64,000 bases of DNA from Anisakis pegreffii (GCA_035041965.1 JAPYMA010003025.1:124001-188000); one strand, 5' to 3'; shown: positions 50,801 through 63,700, counted from the first letter of the stretch. Notes: generated by a model from the sequence alone, not told the origin. Numbers and translations: made by a program.

Positions 50801-53544
50801 CAACATATATGTTTTTCTGAATGAGGAGATCCAGCTGGATCGACTGATGCACAAAAATCCATATGTTACTGGGCAAACTTGAGAAGACGGTAGCCTTGAA
50901 GGTGGCACCCGAGATATTATTAATTTAATGCCTATATCTCCTCAACCAAACCAAATTGCTCAGTAAAATTTATAATATTCTGAATCTAGAAGTCCTGCTG
51001 GATCGAACGGTGAAAAGAAATTTGCATGTTTCCGGGCAAACCTGAGAAGACGGTTAGCTTGAAGATCGCAATCCGCTAATTGCTAATATGAACGTATCGA
51101 TTGCTCTATAGTGATCAATTTGTATGAATGAGCGCGACTGCGCTATAGCATAGAGATAGGTCCAAGTAAATGGCCATAGCTCCTCACGAAAGCAAAATCG
51201 CTCGACAACATATATGTTTTTCTGAATGACGAGATCCAGCTGGATCGACTGATGCACAAAAATCCATATGTTACTGGGCAAACTTGAGAAGACGGTAGCC
51301 TTGAAGGTGGCACCCGAGATATTATTAATTTAATGCCTATATCTCCTCAACCAAACCAAATTGCTCAGTAAAATTTATAATATTCTGAATCTAGAAGTCC
51401 TGCTGGATCGAACGGTGAAAAGAAATTTGCATGTTTCCGGGCAAACCTGAGAAGACGGTTAGCTTGAAGATCGCAATCCGCTAATTGCTAATATGAACGT
51501 ACCGATTGCTCTATAGTGATCAATTTGTATGAATGAGCGCGACTGCGCTATAGAATTGAGATAGGTCCAAGTAAATGGCCATAGCTCCTCACGAAAGCAA
51601 AATCGCTCGACAACATATATGTTTTTCTGAATGAGGAGATCCAGCTGGATCGACTGATGTACAAAAATCCATATGTTACTGGGCAAACTTGAGAAGACGG
51701 TAGGCTTGAAAATGGCAAACCGTATAGTATTGATTATATGGCTAAACCTCCTTATCTAATCATAATTTTTCGGGAAAGTATATGATATTCTGAACTTAGA
51801 GATTCTGAGCAATCGAATGGTGCAAAGATATTCAATGGTTACGGGGCAAGCTTGAGAGTACGGGTACCTTGAAGATGTTTACCCCCTCAGCCCTAGTTTG
51901 ACACGTATATTTATCTACAGTGATCAGTAGTATATGAACAGAGATTACGGTAGGCCCAATGGTGGGAAACCGTATAGCATTGGGAAAATAGCCATATCTT
52001 CTCGAGAAAGAAGAATTGCTCAGCAACACGTATGTTTTTCTGAATGAAGAGATCCAACTGTATCGACTGATACAAATATTCATATGTTACTGGGTAAACT
52101 TGAGAAGACGACAGGCTTGAAGGTGCCATCCGAGATAGTAGTTATAAAATGCCTATATCTCCTCAACTATGCCAAATTGCTCAGTAAAATTTGTAATATT
52201 CTGCATCAAGGTTCACATGGAAATGAAATTGAGCTTACTTAAACGCTTATCATAATATTTACAATTTTAGTTCTGCACGATGGAGGGCTTCTTTACAGCA
52301 ATAATTGACGAATTCCCATATTTGATACGTGGTAAGAAATACGGTCGTGAAGTGTTCGTACTCGTCATATGCATTATCAGCTACCTGGCTGGTCTTAGTA
52401 CGGTGACTCAGGTGAGTGACGATGACTTTGATGTTTTTTAAAGTATGCTTTATTGTTGCGAGAATAATGTCACACTCGTCACGCACCGAATATGTCACAA
52501 TGTTGTGATCTCTTGAGAAATCTCTGAAGATTCGCTGAAGCTCACAGCTGTTATGGATTCCAGGGTGGATTCTACGTGTTCCAACTATTTGATTTCTATG
52601 CAGCATCCGGATGGGCACTTTTATGGTTGCTTTTCTTTGAATGTATCGCAATTTCGTGGAGTGTTGGTATGTTCATGAAAACAGATTTTCTTTTGCACAT
52701 TTGTTGGTGTCCTTATTTTCATTCAAGCTGAACGTCTGGATAGTAAGATCATATGAATATAAATGTAACTGCTTCATAATATCGCACTACTAATTTATCG
52801 CAGGTTGCACACTTATAAGTTTATTAAATTTAGGTATCGATCGTTGGTACGAGCATATGAAATCGATGATAGGGTATTATCCATCTGTATGGTGGAAATT
52901 TTGTTGGGTTTTTGCGACACCAGCAGTCACAATGGTACGATAAAGCTTCATTTGTCATCTTGTGCTCTGAACATGAATGATTTCTGACTAAGGAAGGATT
53001 TCTCACCAGATTATCTCTCAGTATCCATTGCTTTTCTAAGTTTCGATGGCCGATGCCTCAGCTCTATTTATGGTAATTCCTTGTTATAACCGACACTAAC
53101 TGATTCTGCTGGCGTGTGATGAATGGGGAACGGTTCTGCTTGCAGGGAACAATGGCATTTGGCTTGGCCAAATATCAACCGTTACGTATTGATGCATATG
53201 ACTACGATTATCCTGCATGGGGACACATTTTTGGATGGTTTCTTTCTCTATCGTCAATGTTGTGCATACCTGGATACGCTATCTATATATGGATGGTCAC
53301 TGAAGGCACCATATCTGAGGTTGCTTGACGGTTTTTCTTATGGCTGAAGTGTGGACGATTTCAAACAATTAGGATACAATTTGTGAGGAATATTATGTGC
53401 TGACTTCGGATAAGAATATAATGTGATAAATTGCAGAAGATTGAGAAGTTATGCCGACCGAAAGTTCAGATCGTAGTTGACGGTGAACAGATCGTAGTTG
53501 ACGGTGAAATGGTGATGACAGAACGTGCGCAGGAAGTTGTCTGA
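44865..53544 (+). CDS. snf-11: Sodium- and chloride-dependent GABA transporter-like protein (SLC6, SNF-11/GAT-1 class)
   Basis: Fourteen exons close in phase to 601 residues: 44865-44994, 45300-45430, 45596-45732, 45910-45994, 46290-46375, 46663-46795, 46868-47106, 47359-47470, 47835-47960, 52271-52411, 52564-52666, 52834-52934, 53146-53319, 53437-53544. TM1 carries the GAT-type substrate and sodium site [16 protein letters not shown]. The [20 protein letters not shown] stretch and [14 protein letters not shown] match the GAT-1 branch better than the glycine or monoamine branches. The extracellular loop has the DNPWNTKRC cysteine and an N-linked site. TM6 has [20 protein letters not shown], and TM8 has LGVDSQFCTMEGF. 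Such proteins take up GABA with Na+ and Cl- at the plasma membrane. The start gives only about 10 residues before TM1, shorter than usual, so an upstream first exon may exist. Substrate is inferred from motifs. AATAAA signals follow at 53826 and 53960. Confidence 0.92.
48968..52210. repeat. 405-bp tandem satellite array of dimeric units
   Basis: Units repeat every 405 bp: the landmark GACGGTTAGCTTGAAGATCG recurs at the same point near 49433, 49838, 50243, 50648, 51053 and 51458. Copies differ by only a few bases (for example CAAGCC/CAAACC and ACGAGA/AGGAGA). Each unit is a diverged dimer: GGGCAAACTTGAG and GGGCAAACCTGAG are 163 bp apart, leaving a second half of 242 bp. The halves share the pattern TCCTCA..AAATTGCTC..TTCTGAAT..CTGGATCGA. 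From about 51700 to 52210 the array continues as degenerate halves with the same spacings (163 and about 248). The left edge is abrupt at about 48968. The 75-residue minus-strand frame in each unit is not credible as coding. Confidence 0.97.
49007..49106. other. Assembly gap of 100 N
   Basis: Exactly 100 N characters, the usual placeholder for unknown length, inside the satellite. Landmarks on its two sides are about 454 bp apart, not a multiple of 405, so the gap length is not real and copies are probably missing. Confidence 0.98.
53467..53508 (+). repeat. In-frame 21-bp tandem duplication in the transporter C-terminus
   Basis: CAG ATC GTA GTT GAC GGT GAA is present twice back to back and adds a second QIVVDGE heptad to the cytoplasmic tail of the SLC6 protein. 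The two copies are identical, so the duplication is young or constrained. Confidence 0.95.
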
Positions 53545-56189
53545 TAAATCTCGTATCAAAAAATCATTTTTGGTTGATCAGTGTGCATTGGATCACAGAT
53601 TTTCTGCTGATCACAACTTTGATTGATTGATTTGTATTGTTGAGTGATGATGAGCGATTCTCTTGGAGTGATCTCGACCGAATGCTGATAGCAGGGCTTG
53701 GTTTTCGGGGGAATGAAATTCGATGAATTTGCATTCACAACCTTGACAGAAATACCAAAATCTTGCACCCTTCGTTGCTGTACTGATTTTGAGGGGTGAA
53801 ATTTGTTGTATTCAGTTAAATGCACAATAAAACACAGTAATACCATATTTATACAACTGGTAGCGATTCATCAGTAGCGCTATCAACATTCCCTTAACAT
53901 AGCCTCTTCAGCAGAAAATCGAAGCCATTTTTACGAACGTCTGTTTTTGTTATGAAAGCAATAAAGTATTTTTGATTAGAGATAGAAGATCGTTACTGTT
54001 TGAAACGTTTATCCTTTATTATTCATTCGAATTATCAAATTAGTATTTAGCAAAATCACAATAATATGTACGTTATGCTTTTATTGTGTATGCATTTTTA
54101 TGATCATCGTGTTGTGTTGTGTGTAATGATTTTGTTATAGGACATAATATTCCAATGTTGTACACAATCCAAATAATCCATGCATACGGTTCGTTTTAAG
54201 AGCCGCTATGCATTTGATCTCTCATCCAGAAACTCACTCACTGACTTTTTTCTAAGCCGTTCTATATTGCGGATGCATATTCCCCTAAATCCGACGAATT
54301 CAAATTTAAAGCCTCCTCATAATACCATTATTATGATGTATCAAGATTATCAGTCCTTCCTGAATCTTCAGACGAATTCAGTGATGTGAGAGATTAATCT
54401 TCGAAAGGTCTTATTGTTGAGGAATCTAACGCTCCTAAACTAGTGGATGGAACTGCAATGGACAATGACTGCTTGTAAAGAATTGCGAATTATCGTTATG
54501 CTCGACTAACAGATCAAGGCATGATTTCACAATCCAACATGACTGATCCAATGAACGATCTCCGTTGACTTTTCGCGTTATCTTATCCGTGCGATCCTCT
54601 CGTATTATTGCTAATTACTAATGGACTAATTGATCTTCCCATTACAACGGCCGTTAGTGCTCTCATTCACTTTCTTATATCAGTTTAAAACCATCATCGA
54701 CAACATTGTACCATAACTTTGAGAAGCGATCAGATATTTTTACAAATCAGAAATCAGAAAATTTGTGACTTGAAAACTCGAGAAAGTTAATTCTTCGTGA
54801 CTTATTGAAAATATCAAAATGTACGTAATAAGTTCAGAATTATGGCAAATAAGTTTATTATTTACATTTTTGGGCATAATTACCCAAAAGTCGCCATTCA
54901 GTGTGATTTTCTTCATTATTATTTTTGATGTTTTGTGTCAGTGAAGTGATTAAAAATTTTTGCCAGATTCCTTCATCCGACATCACCTTACGTCCTCAGC
55001 ATAATGCTGAAATACTTCACGAATGATCCCCAGATAAGGGGATATGAACAAAACTGAAACGATGAATAATGGCTTTTAAGCCTTGACGTGAATAAGAAAC
55101 TCTTTATCTTCCAGTGAATTCGTCATTTTTTAGACGACTTCCCTGCTTTTTTGAAATTAATCCGAAATAAAAAGCACTCATCACACTGTTAAAAATTCGA
55201 TTCACTATGGAGCCTCATTATATGCCCTTTATTCTATAGCTCAGAAATGCAGATTTTTAACGTTTTCTCGTGAGAACTAATCCGTTGTGAGCTCAAATTC
55301 GTAATGGAAAAGGAATCAAAATAATAATAGCATTGGAAATTTTCTTCGATTCGTCGTAAGAAGAACGCCAGCAATGAAAAAGTACACAAACACGCAAAGA
55401 TTATGGAATAAGTAAAAAATACAACTGCAATTGTGCGAATGCGTTTCCATGCGAAGATTATGGAATTTTATCGCAATAAACTATTTCAAACAAATCCAAA
55501 AACAGAAGAGATACGAAATGATAAACGAATGTCGACAATGAACTATACAAGTACTGCGGTAAACACGATTCAACAACTTATCAGATGCACATTTCACGCC
55601 AATCTTATAGCATCGAGAGGGAATGTGTAATTGTACATGATCACTGAAAATTTACTCAGTATGCGATTACTCATTGAAATGACAACTGAGACATTTCATC
55701 GCGAGATACTCGCGGATCAGGAAACTGAAACGATATCGTACACAAATTTCCAACAATTAACACCAATAAATTACTTATTAAATAACAACGATCACTATTT
55801 ACAGTTATGACACACGCATTTCATGATGAATATGATACGCATTAATCTTAATAAAAACAATAACAAGTACAGATGAAACACCGTACGAAATACACTTTTG
55901 AAAGTACAATCAAACTGACAGCAACTGAAATTACACTTGAACGGATGCACCTATCCAGATGTATTTTGTCATTAAACATCAAACCATGCACAAATACAAT
56001 GAAATCATTTAACTACTACTCAAATGAAGGTATCAAACGAGGGGAAACAAAACTGATAAAAAATGGCTCATCACTGTGAGAAAACTAAATGAAAACTATG
56101 ATTCGGTTATTCAATGACACAAAACATTCCATATTAGATATCAATCAATTTTATACCAAAATATACAAACATCAAAAATTCTCATCGAC
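53545..56189. other. Intergenic region between the convergent SLC6 and CFP-1 genes
   Basis: The transporter (plus) and CFP-1 (minus) genes converge here. Besides the transporter 3' UTR with AATAAA at 53826-53831 and 53960-53965, no gene is supported. Plus-strand frames at 55433-55630 and 55873-56079 lack recognisable content. Confidence 0.5.
53826..53831 (+). terminator. Polyadenylation signal AATAAA for the SLC6 gene
   Basis: A consensus AATAAA lies about 280 bases after the transporter stop codon; a second is at 53960-53965. Either could direct 3' end formation. Confidence 0.5.
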
Positions 56190-59100
56190 TCAACTCGATG
56201 TGTCCATTTCACACTCTCCCAGTTGCTGCTGTCGCTCAGGCAACACTTCCGAATCATTCAAGCTATCAGCCGTCTTCTTGCTGTCATCGTTGTCACCACA
56301 ATCGATCTCTTTAGCCTTGCTCTCACTGTGATCATCGTTTGATGTGATCGACTTCGCTGCATCAGAGGATGGTTCAGGGTTCGTATTCTTAGTGGATGGC
56401 TCGTGAACGATACGTTCACTAGTCATCAACGATATTACGTCACCTCTCGTGCTCTCAGTTAATTGTAAATGCCGTTTCCGCTCAAAACACTCATCCAACT
56501 TCAGCACTTGATTCATCAGTTCTACATCAAACAGACCAAGAATACTCTGAAATTTACTACTTCATCAAATATGCTAAACGGAATGGAATGAAGTGGAGAG
56601 CGGAATATGCTTTTACATACATATTACGACAATGCTTCACACTACGAATTTATTTCATCTGATAGAAGATATATGAAAATTATGAACTACAAACTATATT
56701 CACTGATAATAGTTGAACTAGAAACGAGTTCGATGCGTTAATATCATTACAATTAAAACAAATCCGAACATCACTAAAAGAAAATGTTGGGAGAGAAATA
56801 GTCACAGAACATAATAATATGATCAACCAACTTGGACCCAGTTGCAATGCTGGATGCAGTCTTTCCTCGGACGACGACAAAATCTACTATCCTTGAGTAT
56901 TTCCTCAACGCTCGGAAATGTAAGTGTACCAGATCCTGGGTTCCGTCGACCGATATCCAACGGACATCCACAGATCTGAACACATCAACTGATTCTAACA
57001 CTGCTTTAATTGATTATCATGCTTGTTTCGCTATTCAAATGCTTTAAAATATTGATCGGATGCAACCAAAAAACAACGAAAGAACGCAATGAAAATACCT
57101 TCAACTCAGCTTCAGCTCCAGGCTTATAGTGTTCACTGCAAACCACTCGAATCCTCTTGCAGAACGTATTATTTGCTTTATTGTATTGATCGCAAAATAT
57201 ATTGAACGGGTTCACTTGAGACTTCAATGAGATAAAATCAACGTTGCAGAAAAAACCACAATAATAAAAAAATCACTTCACTTCAATGATTGAAGTATTT
57301 ACGAGGATCGTTAGCAATGAACTGATTTTGATCAGTTGGAACCAACGAATAACAAAAGTATAAAAAACAGTAATCCTAGCAGTAATTACCTTGAATTGTG
57401 TACCAAAGCACGACTGTCTTTCGACTCGAACAAAACAACGTTCAACATGCTTTGTGATTTGCTTGGCTGGAAATCTCACTGAACATACTGGACAGTGGAT
57501 TACCTGTAACATTTGGTCAAAGCATTGAAATTCATCCATATGTTTCTATCAAGAAGATGACTTGTTTCATCTGAAGCACAATTAAATGGTTCAAAGTAAT
57601 AGATTAGAAAAGACAACAGCCATGAAAATATTGGATATTATTTTTAAAAAACGACATAAGTAAAACAAAAAACTTACAAAATCTGTATCTGAAGAGCCTT
57701 TATCATCATCCTCTTCAACCGGTTCATAGTCTGTTATTGTCTGAAGGAAAGGAAAACTACATAGCTGGAAATATCAGAATCGATTCTCAAAAATATCACT
57801 GATCATCGACAAAAATACTGCAGACTGTTGTATTTAAGCAATTTCATTGATTTCGAGAAGTTTCGAAGTTAATAAATACAAATGATATAAATTCCAAGAA
57901 ACGTACCGAAATCCAACGATGCACCTCGGCCCGGTAGGATGCCAGTATTCGTGTTTCGTTCTAAAAATAAGAATAATCAAAAACATAGGCATCCAAAAAA
58001 AGAACAATTAAAACACTGAATCAATCAATCAATCACCGAAAGCTGTTGAATTCGTTGCTCAAGTGCTGCTCGCAGTCTCATCGATCTGGCAGTTGCATTC
58101 GGTAATTGATCATAGAAATCCGAAACGCGACCCGGAAGAACCATCTCCAATCGCTTCTGCAAATGAGATTCATGTAGTATTCCATCGTACACGACAGAAT
58201 CACAACAACAATCACAGAAACCTAAAAGTTTCAAAAAAAATCAGAAGCAATTTATAAAAGGAAACACAAAACAATTACCCTCGCAAGTCGCATTCCACAC
58301 TCATCTGAGCAATATTTTGAGTTGAAGCGAGACGCTTTCGTGCAGCCTGGACCAAAGCATTGTTTTGGATCCTCCTTAAACGATGAATGATTATTTGTGA
58401 GACAATCAATTCCCACAAAACTAACGATAGAATAAGCGTTGAATATTAAAGTGAACATAAAAATACTACTACATTGACGGTTTATAGAAGTAGGAATTTG
58501 TAAAATTAATGATCACATTCAACCAAAAACGACCGCAATAAACATGAATAAAACCTTTATTTTTTCAACTGGAGCGTTACGTCTTGTACATGCACGGTAC
58601 GTTGCAGACGCTATATGGCGGCGTTCATCTGAAACATCAGTAATCGAAACACCACAAATAACTGTTATTGTTAATGCGTAAAAGACTCGACTCGGAAACA
58701 TCGTTCACCCTGAACAAATAAATCGGAACAGAACCACTAACCAAGTGTAAATGTCCGATCGGTACCGTACGACACGATGTCATTATTCATCGCACCGCTC
58801 TTTGCACGAACCGATGCATAGTGATCTTTTGATGAATCTTTCTGAAAATACTACATCATTTGAACAACGAACTTAGAAAAGACTTCTCTCAGTGACTACG
58901 TATGGTGTCGCCATAACACTGCGTAATCACTTACCAACTGATCAAGTGAACGAGTCAATGATTAAGAAATAATACCGTTTAGTTGATCACAATCACAAAT
59001 ATCATGTGTATCAATAAGAAGTAAATTTGATGAAACTATAAAACCTCACCTCATTCTTTCCTTTCCGCCAACCCTTCTTACGGCCACGTTTTCCCTTTTG

Positions 59101-60987
59101 TGCACCGCCGATCGCCGGATGTTGCGAGCCGGTCGTATTCGTTGAAAATGAATTGGCGCTACCGCCTTTTGATGATTCATCATCTGTTGACCTGAAATTC
59201 AGGATAAACACGTGCACCCTTACACCCCAAATGAATTGCCACCCCAAAAACACTACTGTCAAACGCTACAAAAATCGCTCATTGATAAACCAAAACAACC
59301 AAATCAGTGATCACATAAAAAAGAACATAAGTTTCATTTCGGATAACGAACCAGTTGCCATGTTTCATACTTGAACGATCCTTACGTGATTTTTTTCCTC
59401 CAACACCGCAATTGTTATGCGCTGAAGATTTAGCTGAAATTTATTCGCATATTTGTCATCATGAATTACTGATGGAATGAAACGAGGCCAAAATGAAACA
59501 ATATTTTGATATAATAATCACTCATCACCACATATTACTGAACGAATGGTGCGGTCAAGACTGTTTGAGAACATTGATGATTTTCTGAGGTGATACGTAG
59601 GATATTTGATTGTTTTGGATAAATTATGCACGGTGATTGAATGAATAAATAGAGAACAAACGACCAAACGAACATTGCGAATGTGTTATGGATGATGACG
59701 ATGCTGTGTTTGGAAGTTTCTTTTTTTGTTTAGACCAATAATTGGATTGTAAGCAGATACGTTTATGACACGGTTGTAGGCCAGATTCGCAATTGATGCA
59801 TTTACCGCAGTTTGTATTTCGAATACAATTACTACAATTATGACAGCGATCGTTCTCGTCATACACTTCTGAAGATAACCATTAGACAACGGTGACCTTC
59901 TACTTCACTCGCAACTTTTTTTAGTAGTAGCAGCCTTCAAAATGGAAATATACCTTGTTCATCCTTGATTCCTCCTTGAGATGAAGAGCGCTGATCGCTT
60001 CCACTACTCTCAAATTCTTTTCGCTTTTTTGCCTTCTCATCTCGACAGTCGCTAGATTTTTCCATCTTCTCACGTTTCTACAATTCAGGAGAGAATTGCA
60101 GAATATCTTAGCAAGATTATCTGCGAAATATAAAAACAGCGCAAAAATTTTTAATGGCGGAATAATGTAATAAAAATTACTGATGTCCGATAGACGATGT
60201 GCAATCCATTGTTTTTGCTGATACACGGTGGACATGCGTATGTTTCGATTTTGTTGGCCAACGACCTCGTGACCTTAAAATGATCTGCTCAATCCAACGA
60301 TCAATCACCGACACAGTAACATTTCGAAATTCAATCAAAAAATTGAATGCAGCACAAAGTTTCAATTCATAAATACTTTGAGAGTGAAGAATAAGCTAAA
60401 ATGTACCTGTAAACAAGCCCCGTGATACCACACGCCACAGTGATCGCAACATATCATGAACGACGACTCTTCGCTGCTTCCACACAAACAAACACCTGAT
60501 TCATTCTTGACCTCAGTGGGAAATGAATCCGAATTTTTATCCTCTGCCATCGGCTCATTTTTAATTGCAGTCATATCGGAACCTGAATTTGGAAACAGCG
60601 CTTTCATCAGCCATAATTAAATTTCAATAGAAATAAGTTTTACATGATTAAATAAATAAATTTTAGAAAACGGCAAAATCGCATATAGGGAAGACACTAT
60701 TTGTGTCTATTTACCGACGATCGAAATAGTTAAATTAAAGGATGGATATCAGTTTCGAACTTACTTTCATCTGAATTCAAATCTCGCCCTTCGTTGCCAC
60801 TTGTAGGCATCTGCCCATCAGCAATGTTATCGGAAGTCGACGGTTTCAAATCACCGGAAAATTTACTAGTCCCGGCGGCAGCCGTTTCTTCGCTTGACTT
60901 AGCTTTTGGCGTTGTTGGATTTTGAGTTTCAATGGCCCCGATCTCATTCGCCAGATTCCGCTCACTTTTTTCATTGAAGGCAGTCAT
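56190..60987 (-). CDS. cfp-1: CXXC1/CFP-1, chromatin-targeting subunit of the SET1/COMPASS H3K4 methyltransferase
   Basis: Seventeen coding exons close in phase to about 753 residues: 60765-60987, 60407-60582, 60181-60273, 59954-60077, 59665-59868, 59371-59433, 59050-59183, 58742-58841, 58555-58628, 58279-58374, 58037-58156, 57907-57960, 57678-57740, 57390-57503, 57099-57221, 56832-56975, 56190-56546. The PHD finger (about residues 106-155) shows VCLCGSSEE, CCDHCGVWYHGACLQ and CPPCISKNNG; this finger reads H3K4 methylation in the family. A CXXC-type zinc finger follows (about 213-246). A lysine-rich basic stretch (GKRGRKKGWRKGK) comes next. The CFP1-specific C-terminal region includes QCFGPGCTKASRFNSKYCSD, IHCPVCSVRFPAKQITKHVE, CKRIRVVCSEHY and ICGCPLDIGRRN, then a long acidic tail. 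The protein acts in the nucleus. The donor of the CXXC exon may instead be at 59674 (same phase). Confidence 0.93.
59757..59850 (-). other. cfp-1: CXXC zinc-finger segment lacking KFGG
   Basis: The minus-strand codons read DRCHNCSNC, then CGKCINC, then CHKRIC. The canonical finger has a spacer of about 15 residues with KFGG between the sixth and seventh Cys; here only about six residues (ESGLQP) remain. All eight Cys expected for two zinc ions can be counted, so the fold may survive without the DNA-contacting loop. Confidence 0.75.
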
Positions 60988-61065
60988 ATGCACTGAAAAT
61001 TGCCGTTTCTATGACAAAAATAACAACAAAATTAACAAAATCGCATATAGACTTACGATGAGCAT
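60988..61065 (-). promoter_or_regulatory. cfp-1: CFP-1 5' leader with a putative overlapping uORF
   Basis: A strong donor (ATC then GTAAGT at 61056) and an acceptor (TTTTCAG at 60993) define a 64-bp intron just before the main start. Splicing joins ATG CTC ATC to TGC ATA TGA, a five-codon uORF whose TGA overlaps the main ATG (ATGA). The splice sites are visible; use of the leader is inferred. Confidence 0.4.
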
Positions 61066-63700
61066 TGGAGATTTATTCAAGGTGTAGGACCAATGAGACA
61101 ATGGGCGTGTGCCAAAGCAGTGCAATGACAGAGAGAGAGGCATCGCACGTCAACGGTTTTCACACCTCCAGAAATAGAGGGGAGCAAGTACGGGAATGTG
61201 CTTGCGATGGGGAGGGAAACCACAGGCGGAGAACAGTTGGTGCGACTAAAGCAGTCGAAGGATTTGAATCGAAGGATTCGACCAAATGGAAGCACTATCT
61301 TGAGCTTGAGCCACGGACAAGTGTCACTAAATTTCATGAAAATCACTTCAGTTCGGCCAGGTAATCGCCAGTAAAAGTTCCCCACGATCTTCCAATCGAC
61401 AATGGTTTCTGATATAGCTTTTAATGCGCTTCAAAATTAGCCCCATTGCGTATAATTTATCATAAAATTTGGTTTGCAATAAATCACAATCAAACACTTC
61501 TATTGTTTGATGATGCTTCAATCGCACCAATTGTTCATCTCTTCTGTTGCAGAGTGCATAGTAACAGTGATATACTCGAGATGTTCTGTTTCGCTTGAGC
61601 TGGAAAAGTTCAGGAAATAATTTAGATTGTTATGCACCGGATGGAGAAAATACTATCTTGCAGCCGAGACTGAGTACCTTAGTCAATTTCATTGAACCTT
61701 GACTACAAATGTTATGTTACGAAGGGTATGCCACTTGGCATGATCAGTGGTGATGTTCAGCAGTCATAATTGGTAAATATACTGGACAAATTGAAATTCT
61801 TTTTGTTCTGGGAGAAAATATAATAAAAAGATGTAAATCATTTTGTAGCCGAGATTCAGAAGTTTTCAAAAAGCAATAAATATACGGAATTGTAGGACAT
61901 ATTTATTACTGATATATTCGAGCAAAACGCTACATATTTATGTTACATGCCAGTAAAAGCACAATAACAGCAAATCAGATTTATTTATTAGATTTATCAG
62001 TTTTTATTGTATTTGTCCGACAGATTCTTTTTTTTTCTCGTAAACAATACTTATTATTTGTATTCCATCAACCTGTCGATATTTTTCGTTTTCGAACTTC
62101 TATTTGATTGTGATGTTTATCTTTTATGTTTATGAAATGATAAGGAGTATGGAACAGCGATTAAATGTTTGAGTGATAATGTTCAGCTTTCCAATGCAAA
62201 AACTGAATCTTCACGAGAGTAAACAAGCTGCAAAAGCAAAGTTCTGTTGCATAACAGAATTTTTTTCTCGTGTCGAAATACGCACTCAATTGAATCTGAT
62301 TTTTTTAAAACACATTCATCAAAACAGCTAAGGCTTCTTTAACTCTTTGAGTTAACAAATCTGAAATATTATGCAATATCAATAAGTCATGGATCACATC
62401 TGCCAAGAAATCCATCCATGCAGTTCGTTGGAACGATTTGCTTTTTTTTTCGAGGACTGAATAATAGTCTTGTGTGTTGGCCGTTGATCATCGACGGTCA
62501 AGATTGTTCAACAGTGTAATAGCCGCCTGTTGATGATATAATTCAGCTTCAACATGTACATTGCTATTTCAGTAAAAACATGTCAGTTATTCAAACTTGC
62601 TGGATAAAACATGCATGCTGGCATTGCGTGCTCGTGTTACTGTTATTATTGCATGACACGGAACATTATTTAGTAATAACATGCATGCACTGATTACTTC
62701 GGGTGTTTTTGTTTGTATCAGTACCCTATCTACCATAAAGATCTATGAACTTGGCGTTCTCACCGAGGTTTTAAAATTGGAATGAAACTCCGCATCTCTC
62801 GATCTTTGTGAATTTGGAAATGGATGCAAAATGTTGATAACCGATCGCTAAAGCTGCAGCTCTTGAAGATTTAGATCTGGAGTACATTTACGGTATGGTT
62901 GCTGAAAATCACCAGTAGATCACTAGTAGATTGCCAGTTGATCTTGCAACGCAAAATTCGAGCAGTTGTTTCACTTGAGAACATAGTTCACTTGCACCAT
63001 AGCAATGGAAGTATCCATCCACAAGTAATGAGATATTGCTGGAATCGTGAGCTTTGGATTTTTGAGTTCTATCTCAAAAACGAATAACAACTGCCCAATC
63101 ATGTGGGCGTCAAACATTGTGCATTGTCTTCGAATTGCTGCTAACCGAATGTTGTGAAAAAAAATCGTTTGTAAAACGCTCGAAGTGAGGCAAACGAAAC
63201 AACAAAATAGTCAATTGTTCGCGTGCTTTCAGAGCTGTTCTTTTTTTGGCTGGCAACCGTTTCTATGCCCAGCGATAAGGATGAAAATGAAAAGTTCGTA
63301 AGCTTTCTCATACTCATGACTGTTCTTAACTGTTCCTAATGGAATTACAGAAGAATTGATCCGCTCTCCTTTCGTGGAAATTTATCGCTGTGAATTACCT
63401 TCCGATACTCATTTCACTTCACGTACTTTTTAGTCACAATCAGGCAAGTGAGGCTAATCAACGGGACTGAGAATTCAATTTACATGTTTGGCTAAGATTG
63501 AAACCATGTTCGAATAGGTTACATTATAAATATAAATGAATGGTAACCCATTCATGAATATAATATAATATGAATATAATTTATCATAAGAAATAGTACA
63601 GTGAATATTTGTGAGACGCTTCATTGAGGAATTTTGCATTTTTTATTCAAATACCCATAAGGTGATTGCGTTTATCGACACTATAACAGAAAACAATTAA
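61066..63700. other. Upstream region of CFP-1, no supported gene
   Basis: Open frames on both strands at about 61065-61385 overlap each other and look like chance in a locally GC-richer promoter region. 61800-63700 is AT-rich and featureless except for poly-T runs. It also includes the 3' flank of the CoA-transferase gene. Confidence 0.5.

Larger units (their letters stand above)
47961..52270 (+). other. Giant ninth intron of the SLC6 transporter
   Basis: The intron lies between the exon ending GTGGATTCACAG and the exon starting TTCTGCACGATGG. It splits the TM8 DSQ-FCT motif in phase 0. The other introns of the gene are about 70-370 bases; this one exceeds 4.3 kb, mostly because of the satellite array and assembly gap inside it. 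Confidence 0.9.

Noticed and set aside
49434..51686. Repeated 75-residue minus-strand open frame, once per 405-bp unit
   Set aside because: It exists only because the satellite is periodic and happens to lack stops in that frame. It is antisense to the host gene, has no domain and breaks in the degenerate units.
61065..61385. Overlapping open frames on both strands upstream of CFP-1
   Set aside because: They overlap each other, match no family and lie where the CFP-1 promoter and leader should be.
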